DNA of 64,000 bases, taken from NCBI GenBank assembly GCA_964017185.1, contig OZ024875.1:61375043-61439042 (forward strand). The letters are read 5' to 3'. The position numbers and the translations under genes are program-made. The notes under the pieces were generated by a model. That model saw only the letters and a program-made list of their open reading frames with translations. It was not told the origin of the DNA and ran no database searches. The stretch is from Rugalucina vietnamica. Taxonomy: Eukaryota; Mollusca; Bivalvia; Lucinida; Lucinidae. Positions 10,314 to 19,750 of the stretch are shown here, piece by piece. Numbering within the stretch: position 1 is the first letter of the stretch; every line of letters starts with the position of its first letter.

Positions 10314-11760
10314 GCCTTGATGCAATAAGGCAAATCACTGAACCATGGAAGTTAACTATAACTACCTAAGATTTAGAGGTCTCACTCATATTGTGAAAGA
10401 AGTGTGTTCATATATCAACTGAGTGCCAAGACACAAGGCAAAATCACTGAACCGTGAAATAAGGTCACACTAACCTATAAGTATTTCAGGGTCAAAGGTC
10501 TAGTGATACTTACTCATAATGTGAAAGAAATATGATCATATACCCATTTAGTGTTGAGATATAAAGCAAAATCACTGAACCATGAAATTAGGTCATAGTG
10601 ACCTATAAGTATATTTGGGTTAATGGTCTGGTCATACTCATTCATAATCAAAAAGAAGTACATGTATGAAAAAATACCAACTGAGTGTCGAGATATAAGG
10701 CAAAATCACTGAACCATGAAATTAAGTCACAGTGACCCAGGAATACTTTACGGTCAAAGGTCTTGTCGTACTCTCATACATATCGTGAAAGCAGTATGTC
10801 CATATACCAATTGAGTGCCGAGATATAAAGGAAAATCACTGAACCGTGAAATCAGGTCATAATGACCTAGGACTACTTTAGGGTCAAAGGTCTTGTCATA
10901 CGCAAACATAGTGTGAACGAAGTTAGTTCATAAACCACTTGAGTGCTGAGATATAAGGCAAAGTCACTGAACCATGAAATTAGGTCACAGTGACCTATAA
11001 GTATATTGGGGTCAAAGATCTGGTCATACTCACTCATAATCTGAAAAAAAGTATGAAAATATACTAATTGAGTGTCAAGATATAAGGCAAAATCACTGAA
11101 CCGTGAAATTAGGTCATAGTGACCTAGGACTACTTCAGGGTCAAAGGTCTTGTCATACGCAAACATACTTTGAAAGAAGTTTGTTCATAAACCATTTGAG
11201 TACCGAGATATAAGGCAAAATCACTGAACCGTGAAATTAGGTCACAGTGACCTATAAGTATATTGGGGTCAAAGGTCTGGTCATACTCACTCATAATCTG
11301 AAAAAAGTATGAAAATATACTAATTGAGTGTCAAGATATAAGGCAAAATCACTGAACCATGAAATTAGGTCATAGTGACCTAGGACTACTTCAGGGTGAA
11401 AGGTCTTGTCATAAGCAAACATATTTTGAAAGAAGTTTGTTCATAAACCATTTGAGTACCGAGATATAAGGCAAAATCACTGAACCGTGAAATAAGGTCA
11501 CAGTGACCTATAAGTATATTGGGGTCGAAGGTCTGTTCATACTCACTCATAATCTGAAAAAAGTATGAAAATATACTAATTGAGTATCAAGATATAAGGC
11601 AAAATCACTGAACCGTGAAATTAGGTCACAGTGACCTATAAGTATATTGGGGTCAAAGGCTTGGTCGTACTCACTCATAATCTGAACGAAGTAAGAAAAT
11701 ATACTAATTGAGTGTCAACATATAAGGCAAAATCACTGAACCATGGAAAGTAGGTCAACC
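10314..11760. repeat. 128-bp tandem array, about 11 units, each with a nuclear-receptor palindrome
   Basis: Unit marks such as AAAATCACTGAACC recur every 128-129 bp in the right-hand half. Eight units hold a perfect AGGTCAnnnTGACCT, starting at 10590, 10854, 10982, 11111, 11239, 11367, 11495 and 11623. Three more are near matches (10462, 10724, 11752). Downstream in most units is GGGTCAAAGGTCT or a one-base variant, a DR1-like direct repeat of half-sites. The first unit and the units before 10854 are the most diverged, so the array seems to have grown from the right. The open frames running through it are by-products of the periodicity. Confidence 0.9.
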
Positions 11761-11868
11761 GACCCTTACCGTCGTGACACATAAGACAGTGTCAAAAAGT
11801 CAAAAGATGAATGACCAACCATCTTCCTAAGTTGTTTCTATTAAGAAATAAAAAGAAAAAAAAATTGG

Positions 11869-12545
11869 TGTTCTAGATTTTGACCTCTAGCCCCGCCCCC
11901 CTGACTCCGACCCGGTCGGATGCCATGGAACCTAAAGTGTACGAAGTATGAATGCTTTATGATAAGTTGTTGTCAAGATATGGACTCCTTGTAAAAGTTA
12001 CACAGCAGTACATCTATTTTTTACAGTGTTCTAGTTTTTAACCTCCAGCCCCACCCCCCAGGCATGGACCCAGAGATCCGATGCCATGAAATGAAACTCA
12101 ATCCTACAGGGTACCTATGGTCCCAGTATGAAAGCCCTCTGATAAAATTTTTTCAACATATAGACTTCTAGAATACAATATCACAGAAAAGCCATTATTA
12201 TTACTGGTGTTCTAGATTTTAACCTCTAGCCCCTCCCCCTGGCATGGACCCAGGGACCTGATGCTATGGAATGAAAGCCGACCCTACAGGGTGTCAATGG
12301 CCCAAGTATCAATGCTTTCTGATGAGTGGTTGTCAAGATATGGACTTCTAGAAAACTTTAATACAATAATAGCTATTTTTCAAGGTGTTCTAGATTTTAA
12401 CCTCCAGCCCCACCCCCCAGGCCTGGACCCAGGGGCCCGATGCCATGGAATGAAAGCTAACCCTACAGGGTATCTATGGTCCAAGTATGAATGCTTTCTG
12501 ATGAGTGGTTGTCAAGATATGGACTTCTAGAAAACTTTAACGCAA
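11869..12545. repeat. Second tandem array, ~180-bp unit, 4 units
   Basis: Units start at the word TGTTCTAG at 11869, 12027, 12208 and 12386. Each contains CCTCCAGCCCCACCCCCC or a variant, then GATGCCATGGAATGAAAGC and TGTCAAGATATGGACTTCTA. The last two units are most alike. It belongs to the Helentron-like element. Confidence 0.9.
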
Positions 12546-12548
12546 GTG

Positions 12549-12602
12549 TGACGCGCACGGGAACGGGAACGGGAACGGGAACGCACACGGGAACGGGAAC
12601 GT
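12549..12602. repeat. GGGAAC hexanucleotide microsatellite
   Basis: Repeats of GGGAAC, interrupted once by GCACAC, lie between the 180-bp array and the terminal hairpin of the Helentron-like element. Confidence 0.85.
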
Positions 12603-13956
12603 GGACGACCGGGGTGACTGCAATAGCTCTATGCACTTCGTGCAGTCGAGCTAAAAATACAACGAAAAAGAACGGAAGTATGTATTTTAGTACACTGCCA
12701 CGTTACAACTGCACAGCTTTTTTCTGTTCGAGACTGTTTTAGAAGGGTTATTAAGACTATAGCATACAGTACAATTCTGGCTAACATTCTCAGTGGCGCA
12801 CTTGTCTCCAATGTCGGCGTACTTGTCTCCAATGTCGGCGTAGTTAAATCTGCAAGTGCTGTAATCCAATCCTACAGCAACACTGCCACCGATTTATTGG
12901 AGTTCAAAGCCCTAACATGAATTGACACCGTTTTATGTGGGAAGACTTGATCCACACTCAGGGTCTCTCTAGATTGGTTTTACTGTTCATATGAGAAGTC
13001 ACTTGTACTAGTTTCATTAACGCTGACAGACGTTTTCATGGTGCATTAAAGGAAAGCTTCCCGAATGCTTACAAAATCCATAAATACATCAATACCAAAC
13101 TCTTACTGCCATATTTTCATTTGCGTGCGATCAATAAGAGTTCAAGACTCTTGGCATAGCTCAGAAAGAAAATTAAGCATATAATTGAGGAAATGAAGCT
13201 CATTTCAATAGAAATAAACTCCCACTTTGTTTTTGCTCTACAGAAAATTAAGCCCCTGTGTTGGACCGACTACGGTTTGCTAATAGATCTATATGATATT
13301 AATTCTTTTGGAAATATTAGGCACTTTAAATGGTTTTCATCACCCAGTAAAAGCTAAAAATTAATATTTCTATTCTTATACATGTATTTATGGATAGTTT
13401 GCCTAAACCACTTTTCCTGGGCAGACTCGGGCCTTCTAAGCAGATACCACTGTCACTCGGTTATTAATTTTTCCTTGAGTCAAGCAGCAAATCTACTTCT
13501 CACGGCCTAAATTGACGGGAGGGGGGGGGGGCAAAATCCCGTCGGCCCCCGTTCTCACAAATAAGTTTTGGTTGTAAGTTAGATTTAAAAATAAACCCTA
13601 CACATACGTTCCCCTTCTCAGTCTGCTTGAGTATTTTGAATGCATTTGGCAATTTCACTGAATGCATTTTTGGTTCGTGTTAAAAGAATTTTTAAAATTT
13701 CATCGATTCCTTGTCCCTCTATTCGGACTTCACTTGGATATCGTTTCCAAGTAATTTCATTTCAGATCCTTATAAACAAATAGCCAAAACTCTTTATTAT
13801 TACGCAATCCACGAAACAATCAATCAGCATGATTGATAAAGTAACTCAGTAGTAAGAGGAAGCAGAGTAATTGAAGCACATATAAAGACACTTCCTGACG
13901 GAAATAAGAACTGTCTATCAGAATAATGATTATTGTTTGAGATCCATGGATGATTT

Positions 13957-14191
13957 GAGCCGCATCGTGAGAAAACCGGATTTTTGCCTATGCGAAAACA
14001 AAGGCGCAGATCAGCTTCGCAGTAACTGCGAAGCTGATCAGCGCCTTTGTTTTCGCTACTCGGATAGTACAATTCCTTTTCTGCTTAAATCCGAAATTTC
14101 ACGCTTCTAGCTCTTTTCTGAGCTGGTACAGGTCGGTTTGTGTCGGACCTGGTCGGAAACCCAGAAGACCGGTTTTCTCACGTCGCGGCTC
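13957..14191. mobile_element. GAGCCGC MITE (family G), full copy
   Basis: It has terminal inverted repeats GAGCCGC...GCGGCTC, extending into GAGAAAACCGG on both sides. A second, independent hairpin (13992-14056) lies inside, with arms GCGAAAACAAAGGCGC and its complement around CTTCGCAGTAACTGCGAAG. It is flanked by ATTT on both sides (13953-13956, 14192-14195). The D2 paralogue near 31725 has a single ATTA there, which supports a 4-bp target duplication. It has no coding capacity. Confidence 0.85.
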
Positions 14192-14331
14192 ATTTCGCGT
14201 TGTATTCACAGCAAACTACTGGCGAGGATCGGGACCCCATTACATTGTAATCAGATTTAAGCCCGTCATAAATTATTTTACTGACCGTTCTAAGACGGCT
14301 CAACTGTGGCTTATTTATTGTTCATGCTTAT

Positions 14332-14341
14332 TCTGTCTGTA

Positions 14342-14372
<31 letters not shown>

Positions 14373-14447
14373 TTGTCTGTCTGCCTCCCTGCCTGTCTGT
14401 CTGCCTGCCTGTCCGCCTGTCTGTCTGTCTGTCTGTCTCTATCTGTC
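14332..14447. repeat. CTGT tetranucleotide microsatellite
   Basis: CTGT repeats with occasional CTGC, TTGT and CTCC changes. The inverted partner D2 has a short version (CAGA repeats at 31577-31607), so the tract has expanded in this copy. Confidence 0.9.
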
Positions 14448-14669
14448 ACCAATAAAGTTTCTGATGGATAGTTTCTATTTCTTAATGGCATGTTTTTTCT
14501 AGCTCCAGTAAAATCCCGATACATAACTCCTCCGATCAACGAACCCCAGCATAGCTGCCCATCTATCCATTAGTGGGCATTACTGTAGAGCAAATCGCTA
14601 GTAATCCTTTGATGTTAATAGCATCAAAGCATAAAAACCGATGCTAAATGACAAGGGAAAGTACGATAT

Positions 14670-14902
14670 GAGCCGTCCCATGGGAAAACCAACAATCTGC
14701 ATAGGCGAAAACAAAGGCGCAGATCAGCTTCGCGGTAACCGCTAAGCTGATCAGCGCCTTTGTTTTCGCTACTTGGATAGTACAATTCCTCCTCTACTTA
14801 ACTCCAAAATTTCAAGCTTCTAGCCTGCTTCTGTAGCTGTACAGACCGGTTTGTGTCAGACCTGTTGGAAACCACATTGTTGGTTTTCCCACGAGGCGGC
14901 TC
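14670..14902. mobile_element. GAGCCGC MITE (family G), full copy
   Basis: The ends GAGCCGTCCCATGGGAAAAC and its inverse enclose an inner hairpin GCGAAAACAAAGGCGC... at about 14708-14770. The flanks are ATAT and GTAT. The paralogue D2 (about 31290-31310) reads through without it. It belongs to a subgroup with CCATGGGAAAACC ends. Confidence 0.85.
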
Positions 14903-15000
14903 GTATTCCATTATTGTCTTAGCGTGATTAGATGCCGACAAGGTCATGTCGAGGTTGTTCCCATGTCTTACTTTTAAACATTTTTTACAAAATGTTCAAT

Positions 15001-15176
15001 GAGGCGCGGGGGCTTAGTGGTAGAGCATCGGACCCAAAATCGATAGGTCCTGGATTCGATCCCACAAAGTACTGGTGAAATGCCAGGAAACGGTGGCTTC
15101 GTCCCGACATGACTGAAAAGTTGACGACTTGGATGTTAAACCTCAATACAAACAAACAAACAAACAAACAAAAAAG
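15001..15176 (+). mobile_element. tRNA-derived SINE with AAAC tail
   Basis: The head GGGCTTAGTGGTAGAGCATC is like a polymerase III A box, and GGATTCGATCC is a B box. The body contains GACATGACTGAAAAGTTG and ends GATGTTAAACCTCAATAC followed by (AAAC)n. Length is ~176 bp. This head-body-tail order is typical of metazoan tRNA SINEs. It is absent from the D2 paralogue. The tRNA of origin cannot be named. Confidence 0.8.
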
Positions 15177-15197
15177 CAATGTCTGAACTCAAATAAA

Positions 15198-15832
15198 AAG
15201 GTACAAGTTGGCAAAGATCAGGAAAAGGCGCAATCAGAGAAAGATTCCCACTCCAAAACCCGAGGTGGGAGAAAACCAAACTAACGATCAGGTTAGTACT
15301 TATACCATAAAAATATTTCGTAAGCCGAATGAGCAGCTATTTTTCCCAATAGGTGGCCACTCAGTTACCTTAACTTAACTATAAATATGAAAACATACAT
15401 AAGGCGCCAACAGCACAAAATATTTTAAACACCAAGACATGAAACAAAAAGAACCACCAAAGAAGTATCGACTTGAAACGATCCGTAACACAAAATTACT
15501 GGCGGGTTTAAATCGATTTTACATGGCCATAACCTCACCCTCAGCTTCTGCAGTGGTTCATAACATTTAGTTAGTTCTTCGGTCCTCGTGGTGAATCTCT
15601 AACTAGTCAATGAATCATCAAGAGCAAACAAATAAATCAAGATAAACATCCTGATGAATCAAATACCAGGACTCACAGATTCAGTAAGCTGCCCGACGAT
15701 GGAGATCCCTGGGAGCCGAATAACTTACTAACTCCGGAGCAAAAGAAAAACATCAGTTGGACCTCGGTGGGCCAAGCAACAGACAAGAAGCTCTGGCCCC
15801 AACCAACTAAAATGAATAGCTTTATACTGGCT
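15198..15832 (-). mobile_element. Penelope-like element 3' tail, near complete, no RT
   Basis: A complete ~630-bp tail on the minus strand, from just after the RT stop to the terminus. It is very similar to the tail at 7405-8025 and to 39842-40465, so it is a young insertion. It starts exactly where the RT coding region would end and lies 22 bp after the SINE. Confidence 0.85.
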
Positions 15833-16170
15833 TCTGCTTTACACCCGGGAATGTTTGTCACTTTTGGTACATATCGATCACACGGTTATATTGCCCAAAA
15901 ATCATGTACTGATCAACGAGTTTTAGGTTACTTTAGAAAATGATGCTATTGTCAATTGAGTCCTCCGTCAAGCCACCCATCGTTAATATTCATTTTTAAA
16001 TTGACCATTCAATTCAGAACATTAGCTAACGGTCGGTGACGGTTAGACAACAAGGGGTTAGCTGAACAAACAAAAAACATGCTTTTTACAGGTAAATATA
16101 GGTGCAAAAACACAATGTTTGTCTAAGGAAATAGGGGAGGGCGTGGATATCTTGCTGGCGAAGGAGTCAA

Positions 16171-16218
16171 TGGTTTTTTTGTTGTTGTTTTTTTTTGTTT
16201 TTTTTTTTTTTTTTTTTC
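16171..16218. repeat. T-rich tract
   Basis: TTGTTG followed by long T runs broken by single G residues. It may be the 3' A-tail of a minus-strand retroelement, but no body is recognisable. Confidence 0.7.
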
Positions 16219-16622
16219 GTAGAATGATTCCGATGAACTATGCAAAATCTAAAGACAACTGTCGTTCCATAGTATCACGTATGATAATATGGATTCAAAG
16301 AATAAAAGTGAGATAAAAACCATGATCGGCAGCGAGCTAACAAGCAAAATCATAGAAAATCGATTGCTCTTTCTTCTCAAGATGAACTTCAGATCCATGA
16401 TTTACAAGCATAATAGACAGCAGCCCGTCATTTGATTACAGTAATAATCAAAATTCCGATAGAAATTTATGAATTCCGTCAGAGCCTTTCTTTCTTTACA
16501 TGAATTCCAATAATATTGTTTCCTTTGTACTTTTATGCTAGATTATCAATCATTTGCAACTTGAATGATTATTTTGTCGACACAACAAAGCGCCAGAAAC
16601 TCATCTTCCCACATGCACATAA

Positions 16623-16827
16623 GAGCCGCCCCATGGGAAAACCAACAATCTGCATAGGCGAAAACAAAGGAGCTGATCAGCGCCTTTGTTTTCGCTACTC
16701 GGATAGTACAATTCCTCCTCTACTTAACTCCAAAATTTCAGGCCTCTAGCCTGCGTCTGTAGCTGTACAGGCCGGTTTCTGTCAGACCTGATTGGAAACC
16801 ACATTGTTGGTTTTTCCACGAGGTGGC
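16623..16827. mobile_element. GAGCCGC MITE (family G), inner hairpin shortened
   Basis: The left end is GAGCCGCCCCATGGGAAAAC; the right end is decayed to CCACGAGGTGGC. Part of one inner hairpin arm is deleted, leaving GCGAAAACAAAGGAGCTGAT joined to CAGCGCCTTTG. The D2 paralogue at about 30850 is the empty site (ATGCACG continuing directly). Confidence 0.8.
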
Positions 16828-17204
16828 ACACAAGACAGCAAAATTGAGATCTGCGAAACAAATCGTTAACGCATCCATGTAAGTCAGTAACGCAATGACC
16901 AGAAATTGTCACCATTTCCAAATTACATAGATGCGAATCAAGTCAATAACAATTCAGTACCTGAACTCAAGAGAAAGTTAGGCCATCTGATTGAACATCC
17001 CTTTTCCCTCTTTCTACCGGAATAGTAATTCAGTTACCGAAACTTTGCTTTTAATATCTCAACATACTTAAGGTATAACCTTCATCAAAACAAATATCAA
17101 AAGTAAGACTATGAACAGAGTTAACAACACCAGGAGTACCGCTTCAAGTTAGAACAGTTATGCCATTGCCTTAATAAGCACTCAACCAGACATTTAGGGC
17201 CGTA

Positions 17205-17520
17205 TAGCGGCCATAAAAAGTCTCCCCGTACATCATCCATGGTGCAGCCCATATTTTCCTTTTGGTCCTTTGAGATCAGCGAGAGTATTCTGAGACGTCA
17301 GAAAATTATTATCGGTTTTGATTTATTTTCTAACCATTTTTTAATATATTTGGCACCCTTTGGATTATAATAGTATTTTGCTCTTTTGGCTCCATGTTGC
17401 CAAATCTATAGGTTCACTGAAGAGGCTTAAGTAGCCGAAACCGCGGTATGGCCCATCCTCTTTCTCATTAATACGTTCACTTCTCATAAAGGATCTCGTA
17501 TTCATTTTATTTTATCATAA
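17205..17520 (-). repeat. Unclassified dispersed repeat R, copy 1
   Basis: It matches 59335-59670 on the opposite strand. Shared words include GGGCCATACCGCGGTTTC, CCACTAAG-like AGCCTCTTCAGTGA, TCTCGCTGATCTCAAAGGAC and GATGATGTACGGGGAGAC. Another copy is at 34250-34510. No coding region is seen and its class is unknown. The following 17520-17580 is A+T-rich. Confidence 0.7.
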
Positions 17521-17580
17521 TATTATACTAATATACTTCCTTTCTACCTTAAATCTTAATATTTCCGTATATAATTATAT

Positions 17581-17707
17581 ACGAGTACCCACAATGTATG
17601 TTTTTGGTCAAAATAAGATAATTAGATATATCCCTGCAAACCGCATTTTTTCTATATAAAAGTGGGGTTTAAGAGGATATACATTTCACGGACATGTTTT
17701 CCTGATG
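17581..17707. mobile_element. Hairpin MITE (family F), half element
   Basis: Only one hairpin arm (ACGAGTACCCACAATGTATG) and the right side through GGGGTTTAAGAGGATATAC to the end CATGTTTTCCTGATG remain. The other half is lost. Confidence 0.75.
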
Positions 17708-18619
17708 AAACAGGCATAAATCATAGAATCGCCCCGGACTGGTCAGTAAAGCAGTAACCGTAGGGCCATGTTATACTATCCACGTGGTTAAAGAAAAAAA
17801 TTAATCAAGTTGCCACAGAAATATTCCTGTGTGACCTAAAATAATTATGTGAGATATTATCACTACCTGGTGTTGTGAAAGTTGAAATTTTCTAAATCGA
17901 CAAGACACATGTCACGACATGAGCTGCCGATTTTTTTTAATGTGATTAAATTTGTAAGGTTCCATTTTTCTTCTAGGCAGCATTAAAATGGAACTCTTAC
18001 TTACAAAATGATTTTGTTCAACATATCCGAAAATATAGCAAGTTAGATGCAAATAAAGATCCGATTGAAAGTTTTGATTTATAATATAAAATAAAACATA
18101 AGCATAGAAATTCAGATTTTAACTTCCACTGGATATGAAAAGCATTGATAAGGTGTTTAAATATTTCCAAGAAGCTAAGCATACTATAGTGAAATTCAGA
18201 GTAGGGCCAAAACAGGAGCTAAGCTTCCTACTGAGCAATATCGCATTATACAAATGACCACTCAGTTTCGATTGGATTGTTTTCCCGTCACCAATTCACC
18301 GAGTGTGTAATCTTTATTAATGAACAACGATCGATCACTGCAGACTAGGTCATGTCATCTATTTCCCCAAACAAACTCTTATTTCCTCTAGAACATTTGT
18401 TATTCGACAATGGAATATGATTTTGTTCCTCTGAGAAATGGTGACATACATCTCTTACTAACATGTTGACAGATTAACAATCACGGTCATAATCAGTTCC
18501 GTCCATTTTTGGAACATGTTGGGCATGTCAATTAATTATATCAAACCAGCGCTCGTAAGATAAAGCGCCCGGTCAATATATCTTACACTAATATAATTTG
18601 GCTCTTGCACATTACAGAA

Positions 18620-18899
18620 CATTACGAAAACTTGCCCATGTAATATACAGAGATTTTTTCATTTGTAAAAAAAAAATGAAAATTTCATTGGAAAGTTTTT
18701 GATATTTTTCTTATTTTTGCTCAAAACATAGATTGTGGGTACACGTTAGAACCGCCTCGCCGAGGCGGTCCTAACGAGTACCCACAATCTATGTTTTGAA
18801 GCAAAAATAAGAAAAATAGGTATACCCCTGCATACCCCAGTTTTACTGTAAACGTGGGGTTTAAGGGGGTATTCCTTGCACGGACATGTTTTCCTGATG
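18620..18899. mobile_element. Hairpin MITE (family F), full copy
   Basis: The ends CATTACGAAAACTTGCCCAT and ATGTTTTCCTGATG are imperfect terminal inverted repeats of about 20-24 bp. The centre (18722-18798) is an almost perfect 2 x 38-bp inverted repeat: CAAAACATAGATTGTGGG through CCGCCTCG and back. Next to it is GTATACCCCTGCATACCCC-like sequence with AAGTGGGGTTTAAGGGGGTA. It is non-coding. The length and internal layout are shared by copies at 38704, 41901, 48529, 53547 and 55017. Confidence 0.85.
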
Positions 18900-19149
18900 A
18901 GGGAAGTCCACAAAGGAAAACAGGTACAGCGTTTGTATGACGCATAGTGATTTATTTCCATATTCTATCAATTATAGCCACATCCAGTCGGAGTTGATCG
19001 GTAACCTTATGACTGAACAATAATTACTTGCAAGGATCAAATTTTTATATTTTAATTATATACTTGCAATACTAATTGTTTTGACAATTAGGGCAGTTTT
19101 AAACCTTAAACATTCTAACATGTAGGGAAATAGTTGTTAATGACTACCT

Positions 19150-19265
19150 ATGAGGGTTCATTACCCGAAATTGCGTAATATAGTCCATACTATCTCCATT
19201 TGAATGTTTTAACTGCTTCCAAAGAATCAAACCTTTATATTTTATCTACTATTTTTACCTTTAAC
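19150..19265 (+). repeat. Short dispersed repeat (GAGGGTTCAT...TTTATATTTTAT)
   Basis: It matches 34078-34250 and 34900-35040 in part: GAGGGTTCATTACCCGAAATTGC, the CCATACTATCTCC block, ACTGCTTCCAAAGAATCAAA and CCTTTATATTTTAT. A 31-bp piece of the same unit sits inside a Penelope-like tail at 23541-23571. Its class is unknown. Confidence 0.55.
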
Positions 19266-19352
19266 TTAGCTTGCGATATCATGAATATGTCGTCTTTGTA
19301 TCAGTACCTAATTATAATTTCCCCATTTATGTGTTTTCAGGGTGGTATGTTG

Positions 19353-19420
19353 CATCAGGAAAACATATCCGTGGCGGTTCTAACGAGTACCCACATTCTA
19401 TGTTTTGGACCAAAGTGTTT
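19353..19420. mobile_element. Hairpin MITE (family F), deletion derivative
   Basis: The left end CATCAGGAAAACATATCCGT is fused directly to one central hairpin arm (GCGGTTCTAACGAGTACCC). The intervening ~110 bp and the other half are missing. Confidence 0.75.
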
Positions 19421-19517
19421 AACAAAAAAAAATATCCATATACTTGTTCGTTATTTTTGATGACTGGCTGACCGTGGAATAGCAGTGTATTTGTCTGCTT
19501 TGAAGCAAAATGTCTAT

Positions 19518-19750
19518 AAGCCTGTGCGTGAGAAAACCAACAATTTGGATTCCGACCAGGTCTGACACAAACCGGCCTGTACAGTCACAGAAGATAGTTA
19601 GAGGCTTGAAATTTTTGATTTAGAAAGTAGAGGAACTGTGCTATCCATGTAGCGAAAACAAGGCGCTGATCAGCTTCGCAGTAACTGCGAAGCTGATCTG
19701 CGCTTTTGTTTTCGCCTATGCAGATTGTTGGTTTTCCCATGCGGCGGCTC
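19518..19750. mobile_element. GAGCCGC MITE (family G), full copy
   Basis: The left end is AAGCCTGTGCGTGAGAAAAC and the right end ATGCGGCGGCTC. The inner hairpin is about 19650-19715 with the CTTCGCAGTAACTGCGAAG loop. The flanks are CTAT and ATAT. It shares the subgroup ends GCCTGTGCGTGAG with the copy at 55489. Confidence 0.8.

Larger units (their letters stand above)
10222..12655 (+). mobile_element. Helentron/HINE-like non-autonomous element with two internal arrays
   Basis: The left end TATAAGAGCTGTCGCAGG forms a hairpin (GCTGTC/GACAGC) and is followed by GCTCGACTGC at 10248. The inverse, GCAGTCGAGC, is at 12642-12651 in the right end, next to a TTCG-loop hairpin (TGCACTTCGTGCA) and TAAAAAT. 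Subterminal inverted repeats, a terminal hairpin and central tandem repeats are the layout described for Helentron-associated elements and the bivalve 'pearl' repeats. Flanks join cleanly when compared with duplicon A2 (about 6270-6285) and the inverted copy (about 20310), which lack the insertion. It has no Rep/helicase coding sequence, so it would depend on an autonomous partner. Assignment is by structure only. Confidence 0.7.
9250..13330 (+). repeat. Duplicon A, tandem copy A3
   Basis: It comprises blocks at 9300-9540, 9950-10220 and 12660-13330 in the A order, split by the Helentron-like element. The segment 12780-12845 contains a local 24-bp tandem duplication (CTTGTCTCCAATGTCGGCGTA twice) that is single in A2. 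The stretch 9540-9780 holds nothing else I recognise. From 13330 to 13790 there is only low-complexity sequence, including a run of ten G at about 13520. Confidence 0.65.
13790..16930 (+). repeat. Duplicon D, copy D1 (inverted partner at 30.7-32.0 kb)
   Basis: Sequence at 13800-13930, 14210-14460, 14560-14665, 14905-14960 and 16380-16620 matches, on the opposite strand, 31900-31720, 31690-31575, 31390-31300, 31300-31255 and 31070-30830. D1 has gained three GAGCCGC MITEs, a SINE and a Penelope-like tail that D2 lacks. 15850-16110 holds nothing I recognise. 16171-16218 is a T-rich tract. Confidence 0.75.

Noticed and set aside
10873-11166. 97-codon open frame on the minus strand with repeated SRFSDFALYL-like peptide
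   Set aside because: It runs through the 128-bp array and its peptide repeat is the translation of a non-coding tandem repeat; 128 is not a multiple of three, so the frame shifts from unit to unit.
10314-11760. CRISPR array
   Set aside because: The repeated unit is a contiguous 128-bp tandem repeat without unique spacers, and the sequence is eukaryotic.
11869-12545. Exons of a host gene with internal repeats
   Set aside because: The 180-bp units contain frame-breaking indels relative to each other and lie within a bounded mobile element.
13957-14191. Rho-independent terminator or miRNA precursor from the inner hairpin
   Set aside because: The hairpin is part of a MITE present in nine copies; there is no bacterial gene context and no evidence of transcription.
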